From Streptomyces lydicus (GTDB lineage: Bacteria; Actinomycetota; Actinomycetes; Streptomycetales; Streptomycetaceae): DNA of 64,000 nt. The position numbers and the translations under genes are program-made. Below are positions 7,269-16,455 of the stretch, piece after piece. The stretch's first letter is position 1. Every line of letters begins with the position of its first letter. The notes below the pieces were generated by a model that was given only the letters and a program-made list of their open reading frames with translations, was not told the DNA's origin and ran no database searches. The stretch is taken from NCBI RefSeq assembly GCF_000717345.1, contig NZ_JNZA01000003.1, positions 1 to 64,000 on the forward strand. The letters run 5' to 3'.

Positions 7269-9493
7269 CCGAGCGCGAGCCGACGTCCGGGGAGGTCGCT
7301 CCCCACGAGGTGATGCCCCTTCTCCTGCGCTGGTGGAACGAGTGGCACACCGGTGACCCCTGGGCGCATCTGGCCGACCCTTCGGGAATTGCCGGTGCTG
7401 CGGTGCTGCGGGAGCTGCACCAGCAGATCGGGGGCAGCATCCTGGTGGATGCCTCGGGGCGTACCGCCGAGGAAGTCATGGCCGAGGTGTTGCACCGAGT
7501 CGGTATTGACGTGTCACCCGCCAACCGGTGGAACTGGCGCGCCGAGCTCGACCGATTGGGAGAGCCGCGGCTCGCCCTCATCGTGAATGCACATCGTGCG
7601 GGCCGCACTCGTAGCTCGTCCGAAGGGCGGCGCCTGGTGACTCAGGTGACCGACCGCCTCAGCGGGGGCCCCGTGGGCGTGCTCGTCCACACGCTTCCCG
7701 AGGCGCTGCCGCCGCTCGCCGATGCCGTCTTCTCCCTCCGTGACCGTGCAGACGGCGGTGGCTCCTGGCCGACGCCGCTGCGTGCGCTGGCGCTCTCCCA
7801 GCCCCGGGAGGTGCCGGTGCGCGTCTGGGCCGAACTCACGCACGCGCTCGGCAAGGAACCGGTGGCCGAAGGCGTGCTCCACGCCGTACTGGAGGACTTC
7901 TCCGACCACCTGATGTCCGGGACGCACGGAGTGTCCTTCGCCGACGAGGGCCTGGCGGAGGAACTGCGACGGAGCGCCACGGACGACGAGATCAACCGCG
8001 TCGACCGGCACATGACCGAGTGGCTGACATCGGTCTCACCCGAGTTCCGCCATGCCGAGGGATGGGCCGCAGCGAGTCCCGAAGGGCGCTACGCGGCCTT
8101 CGGGTTGGCCATGCACGCCGCACAAACGACCCTCGTCGCGTCGGGACCGGCCGAGGATCCGGGTCCGGCCACCCCCTTCGGCGCTCTCCTCCAAGACGGC
8201 GGGGTACTGGCCAACATCCCGCAGACGACCCTGATGGACGCCGCACGGTGCGCGTTCCTGGGTGACCTGCCGGGAGGTACCGCCGCCGGCGACGCGGTCC
8301 ATCTCTGGTCCTACGGCGTGATCCCGTCCCGTCAGCCGGAGTGGGCCGCGTGGCTGCACCTGATGGCCATGGCCCGTTCGGACCGCTCCTTCGCCGCGGC
8401 CGTCGCGGACTCCGGTGTGCGGCTGCCCTGGAAGACGACGTGGTCGCATTGGCGTCCACCGGGTGGGTACCACTGGCGGTACCTCGAACCGGGCCCCGTC
8501 GACGGACTGACCGCAGTGTGCTGGCAGGGCCGTGCCGCCGTTGCCGGCCTCCACACCTGGACGTCCCGCGCCGACATCTGGGACGCGGTCACCGGCGAAC
8601 ACCTCGCCGGCCCCTGGCACGAGGAGATCCCGGAGGCTCACCACGCCGATCTGACCTGGCCGCAGCCGGACGACGCGGGAGCTGAGGCGAAAGCGGACGA
8701 GGACCGTTCGGGTCCCGAAACCGTCGAAGACCTTGAGGACGCCATGTCGGACGCGGAAGCGCTCCACGACACGCTTCTCGCCGGCCCCCCGCTCTCCCGC
8801 AACGGCCAGATAACTATCGGTGGTTCGGGCGGCCTCTTCGCCATCGAAATTCCGGAGGACGCAGAGTTCTCCGGTTTCCACTCACCGAACGTGGAACCCT
8901 TCTCCGGTCGCTACGCCTTCACCACGGCGACCGTTCCCGTGGACGCCTCCCCGCCCAGCCCCGCAGATCTGGTCCAGATGTACGGGGCCCATCGCCTCCA
9001 CACCTTCCCGGCACAGTTGCTGCCCGACGGCCTGACGCTCGAAGCCACGCGCCGCGTGCTCATGGAATACGGCCTGCCGGAAATGAGCGATGAAGACGGT
9101 ATGGGTATTTACCCGCGCGGTGACCACCGAATGAGCATCTTCGACGAAGTCACCTGGCCAACGGACATCGACCCCATCGAGGAGTCCGGCCCCTTCTTCC
9201 ACATCGGTTTCTGGATGGGCGGGGAGCTCGTCATCGACAGCCCTACAGGACACGTACTGCGCATTCCCACAGAGCCCGGAGAGGAACACCTCGCGGCCCT
9301 ACCGGCGGCGCACAGCCTGGAGAACTTCCTCACCATGGTCGGTCAGTGGGTCACCGGCCACCTCATCAAGGAACTTGTCGACGGTGATGACGAGGCACGT
9401 CTCCTGCCCGATTACGTACTCGCCGCCCACAAGCGCATCGACCCGATCGGAGCGGAGGCTCCGGCCTGGGCCTATGCCTTCCACTCGCAGTGA
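7265..9493 (+). CDS. SUKH-4 family immunity protein with degenerate NTPase-like N-terminus (paralogue 3)
   Basis: 742 aa, ATG with GGGAG a few bases upstream. The P-loop position reads DPSGIAGA (no Lys), and the Walker-B-like strand is LALIVNAHRAG. The mid-protein blade includes GRAAVAGLHTW and DIWDAVTGEHLAGPW. The SUKH-4 domain (about 565-735) shows LLPDGLTLEATRRVLMEYGLP, FHIGFWMGGELVIDS and GHVLRIPTEP. It is most like paralogue 2 in layout and shares its C-terminal end with the remnant at 6511-6685. Likely role: cytoplasmic immunity protein against a polymorphic toxin. The NTPase-like half is probably non-catalytic and may serve as scaffold. Confidence 0.75.
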   Translation: MTEREPTSGEVAPHEVMPLLLRWWNEWHTGDPWAHLADPSGIAGAAVLRELHQQIGGSILVDASGRTAEEVMAEVLHRVGIDVSPANRWNWRAELDRLGEPRLALIVNAHRAGRTRSSSEGRRLVTQVTDRLSGGPVGVLVHTLPEALPPLADAVFSLRDRADGGGSWPTPLRALALSQPREVPVRVWAELTHALGKEPVAEGVLHAVLEDFSDHLMSGTHGVSFADEGLAEELRRSATDDEINRVDRHMTEWLTSVSPEFRHAEGWAAASPEGRYAAFGLAMHAAQTTLVASGPAEDPGPATPFGALLQDGGVLANIPQTTLMDAARCAFLGDLPGGTAAGDAVHLWSYGVIPSRQPEWAAWLHLMAMARSDRSFAAAVADSGVRLPWKTTWSHWRPPGGYHWRYLEPGPVDGLTAVCWQGRAAVAGLHTWTSRADIWDAVTGEHLAGPWHEEIPEAHHADLTWPQPDDAGAEAKADEDRSGPETVEDLEDAMSDAEALHDTLLAGPPLSRNGQITIGGSGGLFAIEIPEDAEFSGFHSPNVEPFSGRYAFTTATVPVDASPPSPADLVQMYGAHRLHTFPAQLLPDGLTLEATRRVLMEYGLPEMSDEDGMGIYPRGDHRMSIFDEVTWPTDIDPIEESGPFFHIGFWMGGELVIDSPTGHVLRIPTEPGEEHLAALPAAHSLENFLTMVGQWVTGHLIKELVDGDDEARLLPDYVLAAHKRIDPIGAEAPAWAYAFHSQ

Positions 9494-9560
9494 CGGGGCG
9501 GTGCCTTCGACGTCCGCAACCGACCTCTGCGACAAGGGCCAGGCTTTCCTCTACGCGTAG

Positions 9561-9795
9561 CGACTTGCTGCTGGACGGAGCCGTGGGACGGGCCTTCCAG
9601 GGCTTCGACGATAATGAGAACGAACAACAACTCGCCGGCGGTCTTCCCCGATTCCTGACGGTGCCGGGCCACTACTGGCTCGCCCGCTCAAGCAACGTCA
9701 CGACGGCGGAAGAGCGTCGAGATGCCAGGCCGAGCAGGCAAGCCTGGGCCGCGGCCACTGGGATGATCGTGAACAGCTCTGACCAACACGCAGCC
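9561..9795 (+). repeat. Segmental repeat copy B, with a 52-bp deletion, fused to paralogue 4
   Basis: This repeats 3654-3940 but lacks the 52 bases equivalent to 3846-3897. The lost block is bounded by CCGC in copy A, which suggests deletion between short direct repeats. The deletion shifts the frame so that the relic SUKH-4 tail (SDLLLDGAVGRAFQG, TTAEERRDAR) now reads straight into MIVNSSDQ of the next gene. Confidence 0.8.
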
Positions 9796-11952
9796 ACAAG
9801 ACTTCAAGACGCCGTAACCGTCATCAGCGACTGGTGGCAGGAGTGTCCCCCCGGTGGCCGTCCGGCGTATGTGCTCGACCCGTCCGGGACGGACGGCGCG
9901 TCGGCCCTCCAGGAAGCCCACCGGCGCATCGAGGGAAGCGTCCTCGTTGATGCGCAAGGACTCACCTCGGAAGAAGTTCACCAAGAGGTCCTCGTCGCCC
10001 TCGGGGTGGACCTCTCGCCGGGCAGCCGGAGTCGCTGGCGGAGTTCCGTTCGGCAGCTGACCGAGCGGCGGCTCGCGCTCGTCACCAATACACACAGGGC
10101 GGGCCAAACCCGGCGTTCCTACGAACCGGAACGCCTCATCTCCCGCACCGTCCCGGGATTGAACAGCGGCAATGTCACCGTGCTGGCGCATACCACTCCC
10201 CGCGACCTCCCCGCCCGGTCCGAGGTGATCCTTCGGCTGTCGGAGAGCGAGCCCTCGGAAGCGCTGGAATCCCCTCTTCTGCGGGCGCTGGCCTTGGCGG
10301 AGCCGCGCGACGTTCCCCTGCGGATATGGGCTGAGTTGGCGAGCGCCCTGACCGGTGAGCCGGTCGCCGAGACAGCCCTCACCCAGCTTGTCGACGACCG
10401 TTCCGATCTGGTCCAGCTGGGCCCGAACGGCGTGGCCTTCCTCGACGAGGGTGTGGCGGAGTGGCTGCGGAAGGAGACGCCCCCAGCGGAGATCGCGCGG
10501 GTCAGTCAGCACCTCGTCGACTGGCTCCAGCGCACCGCGCACGAATTCCGGCATTCCGAGGGATGGGACCGTTCCGGCCCCGAAGGCAGGTACGCGGCGG
10601 CCGGGCTCGCCGCTCACGCGGTTCAGGCGGGAGCGCTGGAAGAGCTGTTCCCCCGCGGCGATGTGCTCGCCAATATTCCCCAAACCGCCTTGATGGATGC
10701 CGCGTGCTGCGCGTTCGGCGGTCATGTACCGGGAAATTCAGCCGCCGGTGACGGCATTCACCTGTGGTCGTACGGAGTGGTCCCGGCCAGCCAGTCGGAA
10801 TGGGCGGCCCTGATGCACCTCATGGCCACCGCACGGCAGGACACGGCATTCGCCTCCGCGGTCGCCGGGTCCGGGGTCGAGCTGCCGTGGAAAACCGCAT
10901 GGACTCACTGGCGGCCGCCCGGTGGCTACCACGTCAGCTACACCCAGCCGATGGTGCTGACCGCGCTGGCCGAAGTGCGCTGGGACGGCCGCCCCGCTGT
11001 TGCCGGTCTCTGTGAGCGCAAGCGCCCGGACGCAGCGATCTGGGACGCCGAGACCGGTGAGCTGCTCGCCGGGCCCTGGCAGGGAGACGACATCCCCGAG
11101 GGTCATCTGGACGCTCTCTCCTGGCCGCACCCGGCCGACGCCGGCTCCCCGGACGAAGCCGGCCGACGCCCGGGGCCCCGGACGTTCCACGATCTGTACG
11201 ACGGCGTCCCTGCAGGCCGCAGCGCGCACCGCACCTTGCTGGAAAGCCCCCCGCTGCCCGTCGGCGATTTGGTGATCCTCGGCGGATCGGGCGGCCTCTT
11301 CGCGCTCGAGCCACGTGCGGGAGAGGAGTTCGCCGGCTTCGGATCCGGCGCTGCCGAGCCGCTGTCCGGTCCGTATGCCGCAGTCGGCCCGACCGCGCCC
11401 GTGGGCGCCCCGCCGCCCAGCCCGCAAGATCTCATCCCGCTGTACGGCGAAGGGGAGATCTTCGAGCTCGACGAGGAGGAAGTGCCCGACGACCTCACGG
11501 ACGAAGCGGCACGGCGCACACTCCTTGAATTCGGTCTTCCCGACATGCGGGAATTCGGTATGGGCCTCTACCCGTACGGGGATTCCCGCTTCGACGTGAT
11601 GGACGAAGCCTTCTGGCCCGACGACGTCCCCCCGGTCCAGGAGACCGGACCGTTTTTCCAGATCGGCTTCTGGATGGGCGGCGAACTGGTCGTCGACGGC
11701 CCCACCGGGCACGTGCTGCGCATTCCCACAGAACCCGATGAGGACCATCTCGCGGGCCTGCCCGCCGCATGCAGCGTCGAGCGTTTCCTCACCATGGTCG
11801 GATTGTGGGTCACCGGTCTCCGCATCAAGCAGACGATCCACAACGACCTCGAAGCCGTCTTGCTGCCGCAGTACGTGGCGCACGCGCAAGCGTCCGTCGA
11901 CAGCACCGGCGCCGAGGCTCCCGCCTGGTCGTACCTCTTCTACAACGAGTGA
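9763..11952 (+). CDS. SUKH-4 family immunity protein with degenerate NTPase-like N-terminus (paralogue 4)
   Basis: 729 aa from the ATG at 9763, chosen because the first residues (MIVNSSDQ, then DAVTVISDWW) line up with the start of paralogue 2. The frame is open back to a GTG at 9490 that overlaps the TGA of paralogue 3, so an 820-aa fused product is also possible by coupling. The added N-terminus would be the truncated SUKH-4 tail. The P-loop position reads DPSGTDGA and the Walker-B-like strand LALVTNTHRAG. The blade has GRPAVAGL and IWDAETGELLAGPW. The SUKH-4 domain covers about residues 555-725. No strong ribosome binding site is seen before 9763, which leaves the real start open. Confidence 0.7.
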   Translation: MIVNSSDQHAATRLQDAVTVISDWWQECPPGGRPAYVLDPSGTDGASALQEAHRRIEGSVLVDAQGLTSEEVHQEVLVALGVDLSPGSRSRWRSSVRQLTERRLALVTNTHRAGQTRRSYEPERLISRTVPGLNSGNVTVLAHTTPRDLPARSEVILRLSESEPSEALESPLLRALALAEPRDVPLRIWAELASALTGEPVAETALTQLVDDRSDLVQLGPNGVAFLDEGVAEWLRKETPPAEIARVSQHLVDWLQRTAHEFRHSEGWDRSGPEGRYAAAGLAAHAVQAGALEELFPRGDVLANIPQTALMDAACCAFGGHVPGNSAAGDGIHLWSYGVVPASQSEWAALMHLMATARQDTAFASAVAGSGVELPWKTAWTHWRPPGGYHVSYTQPMVLTALAEVRWDGRPAVAGLCERKRPDAAIWDAETGELLAGPWQGDDIPEGHLDALSWPHPADAGSPDEAGRRPGPRTFHDLYDGVPAGRSAHRTLLESPPLPVGDLVILGGSGGLFALEPRAGEEFAGFGSGAAEPLSGPYAAVGPTAPVGAPPPSPQDLIPLYGEGEIFELDEEEVPDDLTDEAARRTLLEFGLPDMREFGMGLYPYGDSRFDVMDEAFWPDDVPPVQETGPFFQIGFWMGGELVVDGPTGHVLRIPTEPDEDHLAGLPAACSVERFLTMVGLWVTGLRIKQTIHNDLEAVLLPQYVAHAQASVDSTGAEAPAWSYLFYNE

Positions 11953-11965
11953 TGCCCGGCCGCCC

Positions 11966-12355
11966 TCAGCGCGTCGCGGACCCCAGGGCGAATTGTGAGC
12001 TGTTGCGGTCGTCGCTCAGTTCGACGTTGGTGATGCTGACGGAGATATGGGTGTCGTCGGAGAAGCGGAGTCGCAGGCGCATGTCGAAGCGCCAGGTGTC
12101 GTCGCCGTTCGGGTGGATGGTGACGGTTGCCGTGCCGTTTTCCACGTCGGACTTCTCGATGCCGGTCAGTACCGCGAGCGGGTAGGGGCCTGAGGTCATG
12201 CCGTCCTTGAATTCTCCGAACGGTACGGAGAGGGAGGCGACTTCCACCGCGTCGGGTGTCGCGAGGGAAAGATTGATGCCGGTGTCCCAGTCACGGTTCT
12301 CATTCGCGGTGATGAAGCTGACCGCTCCTGCCGCGAGCGTCACGTTGTCGGTCAT
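11966..12355 (-). CDS. Hypothetical beta-rich protein
   Basis: 129 aa, ATG (12353-12355) behind a G-rich Shine-Dalgarno (GGGGGG). No signal peptide or membrane segment is visible. Alternating hydrophobic and polar residues (VSFITANENRDWDTG, TVTIHPNGDDTWRFDM, HISVSITNVEL) suggest a small beta-sandwich. I do not recognise a named family, though similar orphan proteins occur in Streptomyces. It is convergent with the immunity array, ending 13 bases after it, and probably belongs to the flanking chromosome. Confidence 0.6.
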   Translation of the reverse strand: MTDNVTLAAGAVSFITANENRDWDTGINLSLATPDAVEVASLSVPFGEFKDGMTSGPYPLAVLTGIEKSDVENGTATVTIHPNGDDTWRFDMRLRLRFSDDTHISVSITNVELSDDRNSSQFALGSATR

Positions 12356-12588
12356 GCGAGCCCCCCTGGCCTCCGCGGGGGCCTTCCGGTCCGCCCCCGG
12401 CGTCGCCTGGTTCTTTGCCAGGCAGGCAAGCGCACACGCGTAGGACCGGGAGAGTTCCCACAAAAGAGTGAACTGCCGGTGCCGGGTTGATGGTTGGCGG
12501 ACGATCCGCGCGGTGGCGGCGCTGCCTCCGTCGCGATGCAGGGGAATCTGTGGGGGCGATTGTCAGTGGGGCGGTTCATCATTACGGC

Positions 12589-13215
12589 ATGACTGACAGC
12601 GCCGAAAGCATCCGGGAAGTCCTCGCCGACGACGACCAGGTCGCGGCCCACGCGAGGGCGAACACGGCCGCCCTGCTGGCGGAACTCGTCGACGGGGGGT
12701 GTGTGGAGCCGTGGGCGGCTCTCGACGACGGGGAGGCGGATGACGAGTGGCCCGGCTGCCTTCAGTTCTCCTTCGAGTGCCCGCAGGGGTACGAGGGCGA
12801 TCTCGTCATGCCGGGCGTGCCGCTCGCGGTCGTGAAGGAGGGGACTGCGGAGGGGCCTTGGGCGCTGCTGCACAACGGCGTCGCGTACGGGTGGGCAGAT
12901 CTGGTGGCGGAGCTCTGTTCGTTCGACGCGGCTCGGCAGACCATCTGGGCCAACGTGGAGCGGCTGGTGGGTGCGCTCAACGAGCGGGGACTTCCGCTGG
13001 GGGAGGCGGAGGTGAACGCCGATCCGGATGCGAGTGGCGATTCCTGGGTGACGTACCTGCTCGCGGTGAACGGGCGGACGGTGCGGGTGTCGGTGCCGGA
13101 CGTGGCGGTGGGGCCGGGGCTTGCCCAGGAGATGTATGTGGAGGGGTATCCCTTTGCCTGGGAGGCGGCGTTGGAGGCGATAGGTGGTGCGGCCGCGGGG
13201 GCGGTGGTGGGCTGA
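12589..13215 (+). CDS. Hypothetical acidic protein
   Basis: 208 aa from the ATG at 12589 (MTDSAESIREVL). In-frame codons continue upstream to 12487 but lack protein-like composition. The protein is acidic, soluble and without a signal peptide. It has a central aromatic stretch (CLQFSFECPQGYEG) and a Gly/Ala-rich end. I do not recognise the family. It stands alone between a divergent hypothetical gene and the sugar ABC operon. Confidence 0.55.
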   Translation: MTDSAESIREVLADDDQVAAHARANTAALLAELVDGGCVEPWAALDDGEADDEWPGCLQFSFECPQGYEGDLVMPGVPLAVVKEGTAEGPWALLHNGVAYGWADLVAELCSFDAARQTIWANVERLVGALNERGLPLGEAEVNADPDASGDSWVTYLLAVNGRTVRVSVPDVAVGPGLAQEMYVEGYPFAWEAALEAIGGAAAGAVVG

Positions 13216-13309
13216 AGGGGCTTTGCGACGGCTGGGCGTGCGTCGGCCGTTTCGTAGAGATGCAATGCGGGCGTCACGGTCGTGCGGCAGAGTGGACGGT
13301 CGCGCGGTG

Positions 13310-13324
13310 GTGATCGACGATCAC
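13310..13324. promoter_or_regulatory. 15-bp palindrome, candidate operator of the sugar ABC operon
   Basis: GTGATCGACGATCAC is a perfect dyad (7+1+7) lying 81 bases upstream of the solute-binding protein gene. No regulator gene is adjacent. It is a plausible repressor site for the operon, inferred only from symmetry and position. Confidence 0.45.
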
Positions 13325-13405
13325 TGGCGGAGACGCACCGAAGCAGTGGTGAGCGAGCGGTAAACGGAAGTTACTGGCGGGGTACGAGCTCAGGGGGCGA
13401 CGGCC

Positions 13406-14671
13406 ATGGCGGGGACGTTCGGCAGGCGACGGTTGATGGCGGGCGGCGGTGGGGCGGTCCTCGCCGCGGCGCTGGCCACGGCTTGTGGGTCCAACACCGG
13501 CCGTGGGGGCGGTGGTTCGGGGGTCGGGCTCCGTCAGTGGTACCACCAGTACGGGGAGCCGGGGACCGAGCAGGCCGTGAAGCGGTACGCCGCCGCGTAC
13601 AAGAAGGCCGAGGTCACCGTGCAGTGGCGGCTCGGGGACTACGACCGGCAGACCGCGGCCGCGCTGCTCACCGACTCCGGGCCCGATGTGTTCGAGGTCA
13701 ACGGGCCACTGCTGGACCAGATCCAGGCCGGGCAGGTGGTCGATCTGACTGCCGAGATCGAGCCGGTGAAGGACGACTTCAACCAGGCCGTGCTGGCGCC
13801 GAAGATCTGGCAGGGGAAGGTCTGGGGCATTCCGCAGGTCATCGACATGCAGATGCTCTACTACCGCAAGAGCGCGCTGAAGGACGCCGGGGTGGAGCCG
13901 CCGCGGACGCTCGACGAGCTGGTGGACGCGGCGAAGGCGGTCAGCGCGAAGAAGAAGACCAAGGGGCTGTTCCTGGGGAACGACGGCGGGGTGGGGGTGC
14001 TGAGCGGTACGCCGCTGTTCGCTGCCGGGCTGAGCCTGATAAGCGAGGAGGGGAAGGTCGGGTTCGACGATCCGGCCGCGGCGCGGGTGCTGGGGAAGAT
14101 CCGGCAGCTGTACGCGGACAAGTCGCTGCTGCTCGGAGCCCCGACGGACTGGTCCGATCCGGCGGCGCTCGTCCAGGGGCTGACCGCGATGCAGTGGTCG
14201 GGGCTGTGGGCGCTGCCGCAGATCAAGAAGGCGTTGGGGGACGACTTCGGGGTGCTGCCGTTCCCCCCGGACGGGAGCGGCGGCAAGCCCGCCGTTCCGG
14301 TGGGGGCGTACGGCTCCGCGGTGAGCGCGCGGAGCAAGCACACCGCGCAGGCGAAAGCCTTCGCCAAGTGGCTGTGGGTGGAGCGGACCGATTTCCAGCG
14401 CGACTTCGCGCTGTCGTACGGCTTCCACATCCCGGCCCGGATCTCGCTCGCGAAGCAGGCCGAGCAGCTGCGGGAGGGCGCGGCGGCCGACGCGGTGCGG
14501 TTCGCGACGGAGTACGGGCACGCGGAGCCGCTGCTGTGGACCTCGGCGAGCCGCACGGCGTATCAGGACGCGCTGAGCCGGATCATCAAGGACGGCGCCC
14601 ACCCGGAGGGTGAGCTGAAGGGCGTGGTGCGGAAGGTCAGCGCCGAGCTCCAGCGGGTCAAGAAGAAGTGA
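13406..14671 (+). CDS. Sugar ABC transporter substrate-binding lipoprotein
   Basis: 421 aa. The N-terminus has Arg residues, a hydrophobic core and ALATACGS, a lipobox-like cleavage site at Cys, so it should be a membrane-anchored extracellular lipoprotein. The body follows the family 1 (MalE/UgpB-type) solute-binding fold, with GPDVFEVNGPL and GKVWGIPQVIDMQMLYYRKS typical of the ligand-cleft segments. The sugar is unknown. Two permease genes follow directly, the first overlapping this gene's stop. No ATPase gene is present, as in Streptomyces sugar systems energised by the shared MsiK ATPase. Confidence 0.88.
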   Translation: MAGTFGRRRLMAGGGGAVLAAALATACGSNTGRGGGGSGVGLRQWYHQYGEPGTEQAVKRYAAAYKKAEVTVQWRLGDYDRQTAAALLTDSGPDVFEVNGPLLDQIQAGQVVDLTAEIEPVKDDFNQAVLAPKIWQGKVWGIPQVIDMQMLYYRKSALKDAGVEPPRTLDELVDAAKAVSAKKKTKGLFLGNDGGVGVLSGTPLFAAGLSLISEEGKVGFDDPAAARVLGKIRQLYADKSLLLGAPTDWSDPAALVQGLTAMQWSGLWALPQIKKALGDDFGVLPFPPDGSGGKPAVPVGAYGSAVSARSKHTAQAKAFAKWLWVERTDFQRDFALSYGFHIPARISLAKQAEQLREGAAADAVRFATEYGHAEPLLWTSASRTAYQDALSRIIKDGAHPEGELKGVVRKVSAELQRVKKK

Positions 14672-15591
14672 GGGCCGGAGTGCTGGGGCCACAGCGGCGG
14701 AATCTGTGGTTCTGGGTGTTCGTCGGGCCGTTCGCCCTCGGGCTGGGGCTGTTCACGTACGTGCCGCTGGTCTGGAGCCTCTACCTCAGCTTCTTCGACG
14801 CCCACAACACGGTGAGCCCGGACGCCTCGGACTTCGTCGGCCTGGGCAACTACGGCGCGATGCTCAGCGACGGCGCGTTCCTGGCCAGCCTGGGGACGTT
14901 CGTGCTGTTCACGGCGTTCATCGTGCCGGCGACCTATGTGCTCGCGCTCGCGCTGGCGCTGATGGTCAACCGGCTGCGCGTCGCCCAGGCGTTCTTCCGC
15001 TCGGTGTTCTTCCTGCCGACGGCCTGCTCGTACGTCGTCGCGGCGCTGATCTGGAAGCTGTCGATCTTCAACGGGGTGCGGTTCGGGCTGGCCAACACCG
15101 TGCTGGGGTGGTTCGGCGCGGACCAGACCGCCTGGCTGTCGACGACCCACCCGCCCTGGTACTGGCTGGTCATCGTGACCGTACGGCTGTGGCTGCAGGC
15201 CGGGTTCTACATGATCCTCTTCCTGGCGGGGCTGCAGCGGATCTCACCGCAGCTGTACGAGGCGGCGGCGGTGGACGGGGCCCGGCCGGGCTGGCAGACC
15301 TTCCGGCACATCACCTTTCCGCAGCTGCGGGCCACGTCGGTCGCCGTGGTGCTGCTGTTGGTGATCAACGCGTTCCAGGCGTTCGACGAGTTCTACAACC
15401 TGCTGAGTGACGCGCGCGGGTATCCGCCGTACGCCCGGCCGCCGTTGGTCTACCTGTACTACACGGCGCTGGGCCAGGATCAGAACCTCGGGCTGGGCAG
15501 CGCAGGTGCGGTGATCCTGGCGCTGATCATCGCGGTGGCGACGGTGGTACAGGCCCGGTGGTTCGGGCTCGGCCGCAAGGGGGAGGACTGA
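14668..15591 (+). CDS. Sugar ABC transporter permease (MalF/UgpA type)
   Basis: 307 aa, GTG start overlapping the TGA of the binding-protein gene by four bases, so translation is probably coupled. Six hydrophobic segments are readable, beginning FWVFVGPFALGLGLFTYVPL. The EAA loop reads YEAAAVDGARPGWQTFRHITFP, the docking site for the ATPase. It pairs with the following permease to form the channel. Confidence 0.88.
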   Translation: MRAGVLGPQRRNLWFWVFVGPFALGLGLFTYVPLVWSLYLSFFDAHNTVSPDASDFVGLGNYGAMLSDGAFLASLGTFVLFTAFIVPATYVLALALALMVNRLRVAQAFFRSVFFLPTACSYVVAALIWKLSIFNGVRFGLANTVLGWFGADQTAWLSTTHPPWYWLVIVTVRLWLQAGFYMILFLAGLQRISPQLYEAAAVDGARPGWQTFRHITFPQLRATSVAVVLLLVINAFQAFDEFYNLLSDARGYPPYARPPLVYLYYTALGQDQNLGLGSAGAVILALIIAVATVVQARWFGLGRKGED

Positions 15592-15596
15592 GCGCG

Positions 15597-16433
15597 ATGC
15601 AGGATGCGCTGACGAGGGCGGGGCGGGCGCTGCGGGTGGTGCTGCTGGTCGCCCTGGCACTGCTGTTCCTGGTCCCGTTCTATCTGCTGGTGCGCAACGG
15701 GCTCGCCAGCGAACGGGACATCACGGCACCGGACTGGACGTTCTTCCCGCACGCGCTCCAGTGGTCGAACCTGACCGAGGTCTTCCGGGACCCGAACCTC
15801 CCCCTGGGGCGGGCGCTGCTCAACTCCACGCTGATCGCGGTGTCGACGACGGCCGGCACGGTCGTGCTGGCCTCGCTCGCGGGGTACGGCCTGGCCAGGA
15901 TCCCGTACCGGCACGCCAACGTCGTCTTCTACGCGATCCTGGGGACGCTGATGGTGCCGGCGGCCGTGACGTTCGTGCCGAGCTTCGTGCTGGTGTCGAC
16001 GCTGGGATGGATCTCGACCCTGCGCGGGCTGATCATTCCGACGCTGTTCAGCGCGTTCGCCTGCTTCATTTTCCGGCAGTACTTCCTGGGCTTCCCCAAG
16101 GAGCTGGAGGACGCGGCACGGGTCGACGGCCTCGGCTACTGGCGGACGTACTGGAAGATCGTGGTCCCGAACTCCCGGCCGGTGTTCGCCGCCGTCGGCA
16201 CCATCGTCTTCATCGGGGCCTGGAACGCCTTCCTGTGGCCGCTGGTGATCGGGCAGGACCAGGAGTCCTGGACGGTGCAGGTCGCACTGTCCACGTTCAC
16301 CACCGCGCAGAGCCTCAATCTGCATGAGCTGTTCGTGGCCGCGGGGGTCTCGATCGCCCCGCTGGTGGTCGTCTTCCTGCTGCTCCAGCGGTACATCGTC
16401 GCGGGAGTGGAGCGCAGCGGGATCGACGACTGA
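15597..16433 (+). CDS. Sugar ABC transporter permease (MalG/UgpE type)
   Basis: 278 aa from the ATG at 15597, preceded by GGGAGGA overlapping the previous stop. A frame extension upstream lacks a ribosome binding site. Six membrane segments are seen, starting VVLLVALALLFLVPFYLL. The EAA loop is ELEDAARVDGLGYWRTYWKIVVP. Last gene of the three-gene importer operon. Confidence 0.88.
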   Translation: MQDALTRAGRALRVVLLVALALLFLVPFYLLVRNGLASERDITAPDWTFFPHALQWSNLTEVFRDPNLPLGRALLNSTLIAVSTTAGTVVLASLAGYGLARIPYRHANVVFYAILGTLMVPAAVTFVPSFVLVSTLGWISTLRGLIIPTLFSAFACFIFRQYFLGFPKELEDAARVDGLGYWRTYWKIVVPNSRPVFAAVGTIVFIGAWNAFLWPLVIGQDQESWTVQVALSTFTTAQSLNLHELFVAAGVSIAPLVVVFLLLQRYIVAGVERSGIDD

Positions 16434-16455
16434 GGCGCGAGGCGCGACCGGGGCA

